Notes: generated from the letters alone by a model not told the origin. A DNA stretch of 64,000 bases from an uncultured Oscillospiraceae bacterium (GCA_910585815.1 CAJUFJ010000003.1:18286-82285), one strand, 5' to 3'. Shown: positions 35,361 to 44,142, counted from the first letter of the stretch. Numbers and translations are program-made.

Positions 35361-36620
35361 TCACCTGCTAAATGAATCCCCAAGCAGCTCCTGAACCGCC
35401 AGCAGAACGCCCAGCCGCCCGGACTCGAAGGTGAGCCCCCCCTGGAGGTAGACGGTATAGGGCTCCCGCATGGGGGCGTCGGCGGACAGCTCGATGGACG
35501 CCCCCTGGATAAAGGCCCCCGCCGCCATGATGACCTGGCAGTCGTAGCCCGGCATATCCCAGGGCTCCGGGGTGACGTAGGAGTCCACCGGCGCGCCGAA
35601 CTGGATGCCCTTACAGAACTTTTTCAGGGCTTCCGGCTCCCGCATGTGGATCATCTGGATGATGTCGTGGCGGACCGCCGAGGAGTGTGGCTGGGTCTCG
35701 TAGCCCAGCAGCTCCATCACCTTTGCGGCGAAGACGGCGGTTTTCACCGCCTGGGCCACCGTGTGGGAGGCCAGGAACAGCCCCTGGTAGAGCAGCCGGT
35801 TCTGGCCCAGAGTGCAGCCGCACTCCCCACCGATGCCGGGCACGGTGAGCCGCATAGCGGCCCCCTCCACCAGGTCCCGCCGGCCGGCGATATAGCCTCC
35901 GGTGGGGGCGAGGCCGCCGCCGGGATTTTTAATCAGAGAGCCCACCACCAAGTCGGCCCCCACATGGGTGGGCTCGATGGCCTCCACAAACTCGCCGTAG
36001 CAGTTATCCACCAGAATGGCGGCGCTGGGGTTGGCCTCCTTAATCACACGGCACATCTCCCCGATCTCCTCCACCGACAGGGAGGCGCGGGTGGAATACC
36101 CCTTGGAGCGCTGGATCAGCACCGCCTTTACGCGGGGGTCGGCGGCGGCTCTGGCCATCTCGTCCAGGTCTGGTTTGTTGTCAAGGAGTTCTACTTGCCT
36201 ATACTCCACGCCGTAGTCTTTCAGGGAGCCATGGCCCTTGTCCACCGCCCCCACTACCCCCAACAGAGTGTCGTAGGGCGCGCCCACGGCGGACAACAGC
36301 ACATCACCACTTTTCAGGGCTCCAAACAGGGCGCAGGCGATGGCATGGGTGCCGTTAACGAACTGGATGCGCACCAGTGCGGCCTCGGTGCCGAAGATAT
36401 CGGCGTAGATTTCGTCCAGCTTGTCCCGGCCCAGGTCATCGTAGCCGTAGCCAGTGGTGCCGGCAAAATAGCCATCTGCCACCCGGTGCTTTTGAAAGGC
36501 AGCCAGCACCCGGGCGGTGTTCTCCTGGGCGATGGCGTCAATGAGGGAAAATTCCTCGGTCAGCTGGCCCTGGGCCTGGTCACCCAGGGCTTTGACGCGG
36601 TCATTTATCTGTAAAAGCAT
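35361..36620 (-). CDS. Aluminium resistance / methionine gamma-lyase family PLP enzyme
   Basis: A 419-residue PLP-dependent enzyme of the cystathionine gamma-lyase superfamily. GTTGYGYDDLGRDKLDEIYA near residue 55 and GGGLAPTGGYIAGRRDLV after ILVDNCYGEFVEA (PLP-binding Asp) and SLIKNPGG (Lys) are the hallmarks of the 'aluminium resistance protein' group, whose actual reaction is unsettled. Its start is 26 bases after the murD stop. Length is normal. Confidence 0.88.
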   Translation of the reverse strand: MLLQINDRVKALGDQAQGQLTEEFSLIDAIAQENTARVLAAFQKHRVADGYFAGTTGYGYDDLGRDKLDEIYADIFGTEAALVRIQFVNGTHAIACALFGALKSGDVLLSAVGAPYDTLLGVVGAVDKGHGSLKDYGVEYRQVELLDNKPDLDEMARAAADPRVKAVLIQRSKGYSTRASLSVEEIGEMCRVIKEANPSAAILVDNCYGEFVEAIEPTHVGADLVVGSLIKNPGGGLAPTGGYIAGRRDLVEGAAMRLTVPGIGGECGCTLGQNRLLYQGLFLASHTVAQAVKTAVFAAKVMELLGYETQPHSSAVRHDIIQMIHMREPEALKKFCKGIQFGAPVDSYVTPEPWDMPGYDCQVIMAAGAFIQGASIELSADAPMREPYTVYLQGGLTFESGRLGVLLAVQELLGDSFSR

Positions 36621-36646
36621 TTCACTTGTCAGTCCTTCTGTTTCAA

Positions 36647-38032
36647 TTATAAATCATTCACCAGCCGTTTAAACGCCTTGCCGCGTTCCATGAAGTTCTT
36701 AAAGCGGTCGAAGGCGGCGCAGGCCGGGGACAGCACCACCACATCTCCCTCCCGGGCAATCTCTCGGGCGGCGGATACGGCGGCAGCCAGGTCGTCGGTC
36801 TCAACGAGCCGCAGGCCGCTTTCCATATAGCCCTCGGCCTCCTCTACCGCCTTCTTGATGGCGGGGGCGGTATCGCCGGTGAGAATCAGGGCCTTGACTT
36901 GGCGAACAATCTCCACCCCAAGCTGAGTAAAGGGGACACCCTTGTCATATCCGCCGGCAATTAGAATCAGCTTCTGGTCGAAGGAGTCCAGGCAGGCCAT
37001 GGTGCGGGTGGGGCTGGTGCCGATGGAGTCGTTATAGTAGCGGACCCCGTCCAGTTCCCGCACCAACTCGATGCGGTGCTCCACCCCGGTAAACCGCTGG
37101 GCCACTGCCCGGACGCACTTGTCGGGGACGATGCCGTCCACCGCGGCGATAGCGGCCATGTAGTTCTCGATGTTGTGCACGCCGGGAATCTGAATGTCCG
37201 TCAGCGGCAGGACCTCCCTGCTGCCCATGTGGTTGGTCAGCCAGATAGCGCCGTCCCGAAGGTACACCCCCTCCTCCAGCTTCTGCTTGCGGCTAAACAG
37301 CATCGCCTGTCCGACAGCGGTCTTGGCCAGGGACCGGGTGATGTCATTGTCGTAGTTGAAGATGGCCCGGTCCTCCGGCTTCTGATGGCAGAAGATATTC
37401 AGCTTGGCTCTTGTGTACTCCTCCATGGTGTGGTGGTAGTCCAGATGGTTGGGGGACAGATTGGTGAACACCGCTACATTGGGACTGCGGTCCATACTCA
37501 TCAGCTGGAAGGAGGACAGCTCCACCGCCGCCACGTCCTCTGCGGTCATACCATCCACATCGGGCAGCAGGGGCCGGCCGATATTGCCCCCCAGATAGAC
37601 GTTGAGGCCCGCCTCCTTTAAAAACTCGCTGATAAGGGTGGTGGTGGTGGTCTTACCGTCGCTGCCCGTCACACCGATAATCCTGCAGGGGCACAGCCGG
37701 AAAAACAGCTCCATCTCAGAGGTGAGGATACTCCCCCCCTCCAACGCCTTTTGCAGTTCCGGTGTGTTGGGACTGAGGCCGGGAGTGCGGAAAATGACGT
37801 CAGCCCGGTGTATTTTAGCCAGGTAGTCGGAGCCCAGCCGCAGCTTGGCCCCCAGGCTCTCCAGCTCAGAGGCCTGCTCCTCCACGCGCTCCCGGGGGGA
37901 CTTATCGCAAACCGTCACCTTCAGCTCCGCCCGCAGGAGCATACGAATCAGCGGGGTATTGCTCACGCCCATGCCGATTACGGCAATGGACTTGCCCCGC
38001 AGGCTCTCCAAATATTCAGACATGGTGGACAT
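36647..38032 (-). CDS. murD: UDP-N-acetylmuramoylalanine-D-glutamate ligase
   Basis: A 461-residue Mur ligase that adds D-glutamate to UDP-MurNAc-L-alanine in the cytosol. GVTGSDGKTTTTTLISEF is the ATP loop, LSPNHLDYHHTMEEYTRAK the central motif and YNDSIGTSPTRTMACL the substrate-binding end. ATG at 38032 is chosen because AAGGAGG stands 6 bases before; the open frame runs to 38098. It is not next to other mur genes, as is common in Oscillospirales. Confidence 0.94.
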   Translation of the reverse strand: MSTMSEYLESLRGKSIAVIGMGVSNTPLIRMLLRAELKVTVCDKSPRERVEEQASELESLGAKLRLGSDYLAKIHRADVIFRTPGLSPNTPELQKALEGGSILTSEMELFFRLCPCRIIGVTGSDGKTTTTTLISEFLKEAGLNVYLGGNIGRPLLPDVDGMTAEDVAAVELSSFQLMSMDRSPNVAVFTNLSPNHLDYHHTMEEYTRAKLNIFCHQKPEDRAIFNYDNDITRSLAKTAVGQAMLFSRKQKLEEGVYLRDGAIWLTNHMGSREVLPLTDIQIPGVHNIENYMAAIAAVDGIVPDKCVRAVAQRFTGVEHRIELVRELDGVRYYNDSIGTSPTRTMACLDSFDQKLILIAGGYDKGVPFTQLGVEIVRQVKALILTGDTAPAIKKAVEEAEGYMESGLRLVETDDLAAAVSAAREIAREGDVVVLSPACAAFDRFKNFMERGKAFKRLVNDL

Positions 38033-38111
38033 AGAACGTCCTCCTTCCATAATTTTCTTCCGATTAAATATATTACCATATTCCCCCGGATAATTCAATC
38101 ATAACCACAGA

Positions 38112-38142
38112 GAAAAGCCCGCGCGGTATCATACCGTGCGGG
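38112..38142 (-). terminator. Terminator after the coiled-coil gene
   Basis: A 12-bp stem with one mismatch (38118-38129 with 38131-38142), with TTTTCT on the reverse strand. It separates the spoIIM-xerD unit from murD. Confidence 0.75.
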
Positions 38143-38156
38143 CCGTTCTTCCGTCT

Positions 38157-38588
38157 TTATGCCAGTTGCAATTCCCGAATCTCCTGGCTGTGGCGCTTCA
38201 CCACCAGCTCCAGCACCTCGGTTCTGTCCTTGAGAGGGTCGTACTCCTCGTTTGGAACAAAGCGGTCCCAAAGGGCCTGCTGGCCCTCCAGAAGCAAATT
38301 CATGGTCCGCTTCTGCTCTGTGTCCATGTAGATGCGGATGCCGTTTACCTTTTCTTCCAGCTCCTCCGTCCGGCTCTCCAGCTTATCCATTCCCAGCTCC
38401 AGCTGTTTGATTCGGGACTCCAGCTGGTCCATTCTGCTCTCCAGGCGGTCTATATTCAATTCCAGCCGGTCCATTCTGCTGTCCAGGCGCTGGATGCTGC
38501 CCTTCAGCTCGCAAATATCCTGGCGGACAGGGTCCAGCTTGGCCTCTATGACCTGGCCAATGGCTTGAAGCAGCTCCTGATCTGTCAT
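38157..38588 (-). CDS. Coiled-coil protein with seven-residue repeats
   Basis: A 143-residue protein whose centre (residues about 24-80) is a tandem heptad repeat: LDSRMDR, LELNIDR, LESRMDQ, LESRIKQ, LELGMDK, LESRTEE. Leu/Met in a and d positions makes a long coiled coil, with no membrane segment. The C-terminal end has VVKRHSQEIRELQLA. Similar proteins with repeat number variation occur in Firmicutes; the role is unknown. It follows xerD by 19 bases and may be its cotranscribed neighbour. Confidence 0.75.
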   Translation of the reverse strand: MTDQELLQAIGQVIEAKLDPVRQDICELKGSIQRLDSRMDRLELNIDRLESRMDQLESRIKQLELGMDKLESRTEELEEKVNGIRIYMDTEQKRTMNLLLEGQQALWDRFVPNEEYDPLKDRTEVLELVVKRHSQEIRELQLA

Positions 38589-38607
38589 GGTACTCTCTCC
38601 TTATCTG

Positions 38608-39504
38608 TCACGCCCGGGGGTGGGCCTTTTTGTATACATCCTTGATTTTCTGGTTAATCAGCTTGGAGTAAATCTGAGTGGACGAGATATCCGCATGGCC
38701 CAGCATCTCCTGAATGGACCGCAGGTCGGCCCCGTTCTCCAGCAAGTGGGCGGCGAAGGAATGGCGCAGGGTGTGGGGCGTAATGTCCTTCTGAATGCCC
38801 GCCTTCTCCTGATAATATTTAATCAGCTTCCAGAAGCCCTGACGGCTCATCCGCTCGCCGCTCATGTTCACAAAAAGGGCCGTCTCATCCACCGAATCCA
38901 CCAGCTGGGGCCGCACGCTGTTTATATACTCCCCCAAGGCCCGGATCGCCGTGGGATACAGGGGGATGACGCGCTCCCGGCCCTTGCTGAAGCATTTCAG
39001 CACCCCGCCGGGCAGGTTCAGGTCGTCCACATCCAGCTCGATGAGCTCGCTGACCCGGATGCCCGTGGCATAGAGCAGCTCCAGCATGGCCCGGTCCCGG
39101 TAGCCCTTTAAATCGGTGCATTCGGGCTGTTCTAAAAACAGCTCCACCTCTTTGCTGGTAAGCACCTGAGGCAGCTTGCGCTCCACCCTGGCGGGGGCCA
39201 CCCCCTTCGCCGGATTCTGGCCCACATATCCCTTGCCAATCAGGCAGGTGTAAAAGGACTTGATGGAGGCCACCGACCGGGTGACAGTGGCAGGGGACTT
39301 CCCCCGCTTCACCAGGGAGTTGGCATAGTCCTCCACGTCGCGGGCCACCACCTGGGTGAGGTCCACCCCCCGGCCATCCATCGCCGTGGCAAACTGGTTG
39401 ACGTCACGGAGGTAGGAGCTGACTGTGTTGGCCGAGGCCTGCTTTTCAATTTTTAAAAAGTCCTCATAGGCCAACAGCAGTTCAGACACGTCCACAACTC
39501 CCAA
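38608..39504 (-). CDS. xerD: XerD-type tyrosine recombinase
   Basis: A 298-residue recombinase likely resolving chromosome dimers at dif. Catalytic residues: LLYATGIRVSELIELDVDDL (Arg), HTLRHSFAAHLLENGADLRS (H-x-x-R-H) and GHADISSTQIYSKL (His, Tyr). Lengths and motifs fit XerD. It lies 15 bases downstream of spoIIM, which is the order found in many clostridia, and before a coiled-coil gene. It differs from the recombinase at 26499. Confidence 0.9.
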   Translation of the reverse strand: MGVVDVSELLLAYEDFLKIEKQASANTVSSYLRDVNQFATAMDGRGVDLTQVVARDVEDYANSLVKRGKSPATVTRSVASIKSFYTCLIGKGYVGQNPAKGVAPARVERKLPQVLTSKEVELFLEQPECTDLKGYRDRAMLELLYATGIRVSELIELDVDDLNLPGGVLKCFSKGRERVIPLYPTAIRALGEYINSVRPQLVDSVDETALFVNMSGERMSRQGFWKLIKYYQEKAGIQKDITPHTLRHSFAAHLLENGADLRSIQEMLGHADISSTQIYSKLINQKIKDVYKKAHPRA

Positions 39505-39519
39505 CCTTTGTTACAGATG

Positions 39520-40143
39520 TTACAGAATCACGCGGGACAATCCTCGCAGCAGCACCGGGACCACCCAGTACTCCAGCAGGCCGGCCCCCAGGGTCAGGCC
39601 CGTGCACACACCGGCCCGGCACCAGCAGCCCCCGCTGTTCAGGGGCGTGCCTCCCCGGCCCTCTCCCACAGACCGGCGCAGCAGCTGCTGTGCCGAGAGG
39701 AGCCCCGGAACCCCCGTCAAAAACATGGCGGGCGCCCACAGCAGGGCGGGCAGGCCAGACAGAACGAGGGCCGGAAGCAGTCCCCTTCCCCCGAACACCC
39801 GGCAGAAGCAGGCCGCCGAAAAGGAGAGAAAGAACCCCCGCACACCAAAGAGCACCGGCAGACCCACAACGCCTAGAGCGGTCACGCTGAGGATCAGGGC
39901 GGCCAGCAGATACTTTACCTGCCCCCAGAGCACCGTCCAGAGGCCACGGGGGAGGCTGCCATCCCGGGCCAGCGCCAGATAGCCGGTCAGATAGCTGCCC
40001 AGCTCCTCCGCGCCAGCCCCGCCGGACAGCCCGGCCAGCAGACAGCCGGCGGCCCCTCCGACGAAAAAAGCGACGGCCAGCAGGGCCAGGGCGCCGCTCT
40101 GCTCCGACGGCAAGTCCCACTTTTTGCGGATCCTCATTCCCAT
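39520..40143 (-). CDS. spoIIM: Stage II sporulation protein M
   Basis: A 207-residue membrane protein, five to six hydrophobic segments (ALALLAVAFFVGGAAGCLLA; LALILS-like around residue 85; FFLSFSAACFCRVF). SpoIIM works with SpoIID and SpoIIP to dissolve septal peptidoglycan and drive engulfment. ATG at 40143 is preferred: AGGTG is 6 bases before, whereas GTG at 40152 is inside the ribosome site. It leads xerD in one unit with a good promoter. Confidence 0.88.
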   Translation of the reverse strand: MGMRIRKKWDLPSEQSGALALLAVAFFVGGAAGCLLAGLSGGAGAEELGSYLTGYLALARDGSLPRGLWTVLWGQVKYLLAALILSVTALGVVGLPVLFGVRGFFLSFSAACFCRVFGGRGLLPALVLSGLPALLWAPAMFLTGVPGLLSAQQLLRRSVGEGRGGTPLNSGGCWCRAGVCTGLTLGAGLLEYWVVPVLLRGLSRVIL

Positions 40144-40173
40144 AGATGTCACCTCAGCAACAGCCTATGAGAG

Positions 40174-40203
40174 GGGTGAAAAAAATAGACGTGGATTTCA
40201 CCC
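40174..40203 (-). promoter_or_regulatory. Hairpin in the spoIIM leader
   Basis: GGGTGAAA (40174-40181) and TTTCACCC (40196-40203) form an 8-bp stem in the untranslated leader, about 30 bases before the spoIIM start. It could affect mRNA stability or bind a regulator. Confidence 0.4.
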
Positions 40204-40217
40204 TTCGGGCACTCCCT

Positions 40218-40246
40218 ACTATAGCGCGTTCCGCTCCTTTTCGCAA
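40218..40246 (-). promoter_or_regulatory. Promoter of spoIIM-xerD
   Basis: On the reverse strand TTGCGA (40246-40241) and TATAGT (40223-40218) are 17 bases apart. The gap 40144-40421 holds this, the leader hairpin and, at the far side, the scfB terminator. Confidence 0.65.
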
Positions 40247-40330
40247 GGGGGTTTTGCGATTTTCTCCATTTTTGCCAATTCTATCAACTTGTTATGTAAA
40301 TTGCATTATGTAAACTACGCAACCAAAGAA

Positions 40331-40361
40331 GTACCGAGGCCCGGCTTGCAGGCCTCGGTAC
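40331..40361 (-). terminator. Probable terminator after scfB
   Basis: A perfect 11-bp stem (40331-40341 with 40351-40361), 9-base loop, followed on the reverse strand by TTCTTTGG. It is about 60 bases after the scfB stop. Confidence 0.6.
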
Positions 40362-40421
40362 GGCTAAATCTGGTGTTTTTGAAGGTATTCGGCGCTAGAT
40401 ATTGGCGAAACCCCCGGGGCT

Positions 40422-41846
40422 TTAGCGATTACAAAGATTACATTCCGTATTATTACAATCTGTATTCTGTCGTTCTAACAACCCTGCGGCAATGGCGTTC
40501 AGGGCGATAGCGCACTCCAGACGCTTGCGCTCCATTGCGCAGGCAACCTCGTTTGACCTTGTTATGTCGCCATTGACAAGCAGATTGGAGGCAGAACACC
40601 CCCCGCTGCAATAGAATCTGGCCCAGCACTCCCGGCAGGCCGGACGGGTATACACATTCTGTTGGGCAAATTGACCAGAGATCGCCATGTCAAAGGAGGA
40701 ATCGTGGACGCTGCCCATGCGGAACTCCTCTTTTCCCACAAACTGATGACAGGGGTAGATATCCCCGTCGGGGGTGATGGCCACATATTCGCAGCCCGCG
40801 CCGCAGCCCCTCAGCCGCTTGATCACGCAGGGCCCCTGGGCCAGGTCCACATTGAAGTGGAAGAAATTCAGGTCCTTCCGGTCCATCAGCGCCCGGGCCA
40901 GCTTCTCATACTCCTCCCCTACCCTGCTCAGGTCCTCCTCCCGTATGGCAAAGGGGTCGTCGGCAGGACCGCTGCACGGCTCCACCGACACATGGCGGAA
41001 GCCCAGATCCCCCATGTGGAGCACATCTTTGGAAAAATCCAGATTGTCCCGGGTGAAGGTGCCCCGGACATAGTAATCCTTCGTCCCGCGCCCGGCCACC
41101 AGCTTTTGAAATTTGGGGACGATGATCTCATAGCTGCCCTTCCCATTCACCGTGGGGCGCATCCGGTCGTTCACCTCTCCCCTGCCGTCCAGGGACAGAA
41201 CCACGTTGGACATCTCCCGGTTGATGTAGTCGATGGTCTCGTCGTCCAGGAGGATGCCGTTGGTTGTGATTGTAAAGCGAAACACCTTGTCATGCTTTTC
41301 CTCCAGAGACCGGGCGTACTCCACCGTCCGCTTCACCGTGTCCATAGCCATCAGGGGCTCGCCGCCGAAGAAGTCCACCTCGATGTTCCGCCGCTTGCCC
41401 GACTTGGCCACCACCCAGTCGATGGCCTTTTTCGCGGTGTCGAAGCTCATGGTCATCCGTTGGCCGGTGCCGAAGTCACCGGTGGAGGCGAAGCAGTACT
41501 TGCACCGCAGGTTGCAGTCGTGGGACACATGGAGGCACAAGGCCTTCACCACCGCCGCCTTGGGCAGGGCCATGGCGGCCTCGGGGTCCAGATAGTCGTC
41601 GGTGGTAAAGAGCAGTCCGGCGTTTTGCAGCACCCGCAGCTCCTGCCAGGCCTCCTCCAGCTCCGCGGGGTCATATTGGGACAGCCGGTCCACCAATTCC
41701 CGGGGGACCCTCCCCTCCCCTATCGGCCCCTCGCCCACGGCTGAGAGTAAATCATAGGTCAGCTTGTCCAAAACGTGGACCGCTCCGCTGTTTACATCCG
41801 CCGCCAGGTACTGCCCCAGGGCGGTAAAAGCATGTACAGTTTTCAT
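40422..41846 (-). CDS. scfB: SCIFF peptide maturase, radical SAM/SPASM
   Basis: A 474-residue radical SAM enzyme that makes thioether cross-links on the SCIFF peptide. C111-x3-C115-x2-C118 (CNLRCKYCFA) binds the radical SAM cluster; the C-terminal SPASM domain has GCGAGCEYVAITPDGD, YPCHQ and CRECWARFYCSGGC, which hold two more 4Fe-4S clusters. The N-terminal 100 residues are the peptide-recognition (RRE-like) part. The SCIFF substrate gene scfA is at 43495-43635, separated by three extra genes. Its end has C, D, N in NTDCNNTECNLCN. Family call is secure. Confidence 0.95.
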   Translation of the reverse strand: MKTVHAFTALGQYLAADVNSGAVHVLDKLTYDLLSAVGEGPIGEGRVPRELVDRLSQYDPAELEEAWQELRVLQNAGLLFTTDDYLDPEAAMALPKAAVVKALCLHVSHDCNLRCKYCFASTGDFGTGQRMTMSFDTAKKAIDWVVAKSGKRRNIEVDFFGGEPLMAMDTVKRTVEYARSLEEKHDKVFRFTITTNGILLDDETIDYINREMSNVVLSLDGRGEVNDRMRPTVNGKGSYEIIVPKFQKLVAGRGTKDYYVRGTFTRDNLDFSKDVLHMGDLGFRHVSVEPCSGPADDPFAIREEDLSRVGEEYEKLARALMDRKDLNFFHFNVDLAQGPCVIKRLRGCGAGCEYVAITPDGDIYPCHQFVGKEEFRMGSVHDSSFDMAISGQFAQQNVYTRPACRECWARFYCSGGCSASNLLVNGDITRSNEVACAMERKRLECAIALNAIAAGLLERQNTDCNNTECNLCNR

Positions 41847-41870
41847 AGTTTTTTCTCCTGTTCTGATGTA

Positions 41871-42458
41871 TTAAATGTAATAATCCTCAAATTCGATGGT
41901 TCCAAATTCGGTCAGCTCATATCGTTTCCCTGTCAATCGGGCCAGCACTTCTTCGGAAAACTCTGTAAAGGCGTTTGCCGTGACACCGGAATAGTCCATG
42001 CCGGAGCACCAGAGAAACACCTGCCCATAGGTCCCGTTCTTCCCCGGGTCACAGTCCAGAATCAAATACCAGCTCCCCTCATATTCGGTGAAGGGAATCC
42101 AGTGTTTCCGCCAGATATAGGGCTTGATCTTGTCCTCCGTCACCCACTCCAACGGCTCCGTCTCCTTTTCAAAGAGCTCGTTCATCATCTGCCAGGTCTC
42201 GAGGATGCCGGTGACGGACAGAAATGGATTGTACCCAAGGAGAGGGATTTCTGTGTTCCGGTCCCGCACCGCCTCCTCGGTATTCCGCTGGCCGTTCATG
42301 GTGGACAGATAGTCACGAAAGTCCTGAGGCAGCTCCACCCCCACCGCCTTCTCCAGGCGCTGTATCTCCAAAGCATCGGCGGGTGGGTTGACGCTTGCGT
42401 AAATGTCCTCGGAAGCCAGCTTGATCTGTTTCAAAATTTCACGCCACACCTGTTCCAT
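41871..42458 (-). CDS. SMI1/KNR4 (SUKH) family protein between scfA and scfB
   Basis: A 195-residue soluble protein. PPADALEIQRLEKAVGVELP, then QDFRDYLSTMNGQ, then IPFTEYEGSWYLILDCDPGK and GTYGQVFLW make a typical SUKH domain, a fold that in contact-dependent toxin systems supplies immunity. ATG at 42458 is preferred because GGGAGG lies about 10 bases before; a TTG at 42464 is also possible. It lies 24 bases before scfB and on its strand. SUKH proteins are unrelated to SCIFF chemistry, so it looks like an insert. Confidence 0.85.
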   Translation of the reverse strand: MEQVWREILKQIKLASEDIYASVNPPADALEIQRLEKAVGVELPQDFRDYLSTMNGQRNTEEAVRDRNTEIPLLGYNPFLSVTGILETWQMMNELFEKETEPLEWVTEDKIKPYIWRKHWIPFTEYEGSWYLILDCDPGKNGTYGQVFLWCSGMDYSGVTANAFTEFSEEVLARLTGKRYELTEFGTIEFEDYYI

Positions 42459-42460
42459 TC

Positions 42461-42898
42461 TCAAATAACCTCCCCGTAGTAGGCGAACATCCGCTCATAA
42501 AAGGAACGAGTCTGTTCTTCGTCTCCCCAGGAGAGAGGATCGTCGGCATAGCTCAATGTCCAAAACGGCTCCTGGTTGTAAAGCCTGCCGGGAAGGCTCT
42601 CCCATACAGAATGCATTTTACTTCCGAACTGTCGGAGGTCTGTGCACCTGTCATAGCAGTCCCTGAGCTTTTCCATCAAGGCCCGCCCAAAGGTCTCCGG
42701 GTGCAGGCCGAGATAACCATAGTCCGCCCGTGTTCGGATATAGATGACCGCTTCTTGAATGTCGGTCTCGCACTCCAGGTCCAGTAGCGTCCTGTCGTCC
42801 GGGTGCTCCAAAAACAGGGCGTGCAGCCGCTCCTGGTATTCCTCCTCTGTGACGATCCCCTCATAGAGCAGGATGGCGTACGCCAGCAGTTCTTCCAA
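42461..42898 (-). CDS. Unknown immunity-like protein
   Basis: A 145-residue acidic protein. The start LAYAILLYEGIVTEEEYQER, then LFLEHPDDRTLLDLECETDI and VIYIRTRADYGYLGLHPETF recurs in immunity-like clusters of gut Firmicutes, but I cannot give a family name. It is overlapped by, or next to, the SUKH start (stop 42461-42463), so translation is coupled. No signal peptide or membrane segment. Confidence 0.6.
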   Translation of the reverse strand: MEELLAYAILLYEGIVTEEEYQERLHALFLEHPDDRTLLDLECETDIQEAVIYIRTRADYGYLGLHPETFGRALMEKLRDCYDRCTDLRQFGSKMHSVWESLPGRLYNQEPFWTLSYADDPLSWGDEEQTRSFYERMFAYYGEVI

Positions 42899-42913
42899 AG
42901 CGACGCCCCCCTT

Positions 42914-43423
42914 TCAGTTGTTGCAGATGTGACAGCCAAAGATGGACAGCAGGGTTTGATGCCTGGAACACCTGGGAAACCCGGACATCACCGGGTCAGA
43001 CGGGTCTGATTCCGCCAGCCATTCCTCCAGAGCGCCCGGCTGAATTTGCGAGAGGCCGGATATCAACTCCGAAAAGTGGTCCAGGCAGGGAAACAGCATG
43101 TCCTCATTGGGACGGTAGTCCAGCTTTTCCCAGCCCAGCCGCTCCTTTGCCCCCGAGACCACCCGGAGCAGAAACGCCCTGTCTTCCTCAAAGGTGTTGG
43201 AATCCCAGGGCATCTCCCACAGGTCGAAATCTACCGTTCCTGCCCCCATCCTGCTCTGGTCCTTCTCCGCCAGCCATACGATCAGCCGTTTTTCAGAGAC
43301 GGTCCTCGCCAATGCCGAGCCGCTGAGGACCAGAACATTCACAAAGACATCGGTCAGTCCGTTGCTCATTTGCAGAAGCTCACGGCCGCAGGACTGGGGA
43401 TTGATTCCAATTGTGTTTGCCAT
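42914..43423 (-). CDS. Unknown protein with a Cys/His tail in the scf cassette
   Basis: A 169-residue soluble protein from ATG 43423 (GGGAGGACAT before it). The end CSRHQTLLSIFGCHICNN has three Cys and two His and may bind metal. The rest is helical (AFLLRVVSGAKERLGWEKLD). No family recognised. It is first of three genes between scfA and scfB and 15 bases before the next one. Confidence 0.55.
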   Translation of the reverse strand: MANTIGINPQSCGRELLQMSNGLTDVFVNVLVLSGSALARTVSEKRLIVWLAEKDQSRMGAGTVDFDLWEMPWDSNTFEEDRAFLLRVVSGAKERLGWEKLDYRPNEDMLFPCLDHFSELISGLSQIQPGALEEWLAESDPSDPVMSGFPRCSRHQTLLSIFGCHICNN

Positions 43424-43450
43424 ATGTCCTCCCAACTAACTGGACACAGC

Positions 43451-43477
43451 AAAAAGGCAGGCGCGAACGCGCCCGCC
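43451..43477 (-). terminator. Terminator after scfA
   Basis: A 10-bp stem with one G-U pair (43456-43465 with 43468-43477), followed on the reverse strand by TTTTT. It lies directly after the scfA stop, before the three inserted genes. Confidence 0.75.
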
Positions 43478-43494
43478 CTTTTCGGCTCTGTGAT

Positions 43495-43635
43495 TTACTT
43501 GTTCTCACACTTCTGGTTGGCGACGGTGCAGGAAGTCTTGCAGGCGGACTGGCAAGAGGTCTGGCACTCGCCGCAACCGCCCTTGGCGGCGCTGGCCTTC
43601 AGGGTGGCCCCGTTCAGCGTCTGGATATGTTTCAT
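43495..43635 (-). CDS. scfA: SCIFF peptide (six cysteines in forty-five)
   Basis: A 46-residue peptide, too short to stand out as an open frame. Reading the reverse strand from ATG 43635 gives MKHIQTLNGATLKASAA, then KGGCGECQTSC, QSACKTSCTVANQKCENK and stop. The six Cys, with Thr and Ser at acceptor positions, are the SCIFF hallmark: ScfB links Cys to other residues by thioether bonds. It is ubiquitous in Clostridia, but its job is not known. GGAGGAG lies before the ATG. Confidence 0.93.
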   Translation of the reverse strand: MKHIQTLNGATLKASAAKGGCGECQTSCQSACKTSCTVANQKCENK

Positions 43636-43719
43636 TTTAATTTCTCCTCCTGTTTGGTTTGCTTACAGCATTTTCTGCCATAGTAGAGGTATTATAACAC
43701 AGTGCTCTGGAAATTTCAA

Positions 43720-44142
43720 TCATCTTCTGCGTTTTTTCTTGGGCTTTCTTCCCAGCAGTCCGGGAATTGCCCCGCCGCACAGGCAGGCGCACAGGATTCC
43801 CGCCCCTCCGTTGGCAACGGATGCCCCCTGATAGACGATAAATCCAGCCGTCAGCAGCAGAAGAAACAGCACGGCGCCCACCCCCAGACCCGCTAGCAGG
43901 GACCGGCCCTCCACATGGCGGACCGCATAGATCCCGCCTGCAAAGGCGCCCAGGGCGCAGGCAGCCAGCACCGCCCCGTACATGGCCTCCACCGGCACCA
44001 GGCCCACTGACACCAGCACTGCACAGATCAGCAGCACCAGAATGGTCACCACTCCGGCCAGCACGCCTCCCTTGAGCACCTCACACATGGCGTTGAGCCA
44101 CTGGCTGCCCATCTCCTTCGGCCGCCGCTCCTTTTTCTTCAT
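43720..44142 (-). CDS. TIGR04086 family membrane protein
   Basis: A 140-residue membrane protein with four hydrophobic segments (LAGVVTILVLLICAVLVSVG; VLAACALGAFAGGIYAV; GVGAVLFLLLLTAGFIVY; ILCACLCGGAIPGLLG) and a Lys/Arg-rich tail. It is the TIGR04086 family, conserved beside scfA in Clostridia, possibly connected with SCIFF export or placement, though that is inference. ATG at 44142 is chosen: GGGGAGGG precedes it. Its ribosome site is locked in a 10-bp inverted repeat. Confidence 0.85.
   Translation of the reverse strand: MKKKERRPKEMGSQWLNAMCEVLKGGVLAGVVTILVLLICAVLVSVGLVPVEAMYGAVLAACALGAFAGGIYAVRHVEGRSLLAGLGVGAVLFLLLLTAGFIVYQGASVANGGAGILCACLCGGAIPGLLGRKPKKKRRR

Noticed and set aside
38400..38520. 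CRISPR-like or satellite repeats
   Set aside because: The 21-base periodicity comes from protein heptads in a coiled coil; the DNA units are not identical and there are no spacers.
40331..40361. Integron-type attC or mobile-element end
   Set aside because: It is a plain 11-bp hairpin 60 bases after scfB, fitting a terminator; no core-site sequence or integrase beside it.
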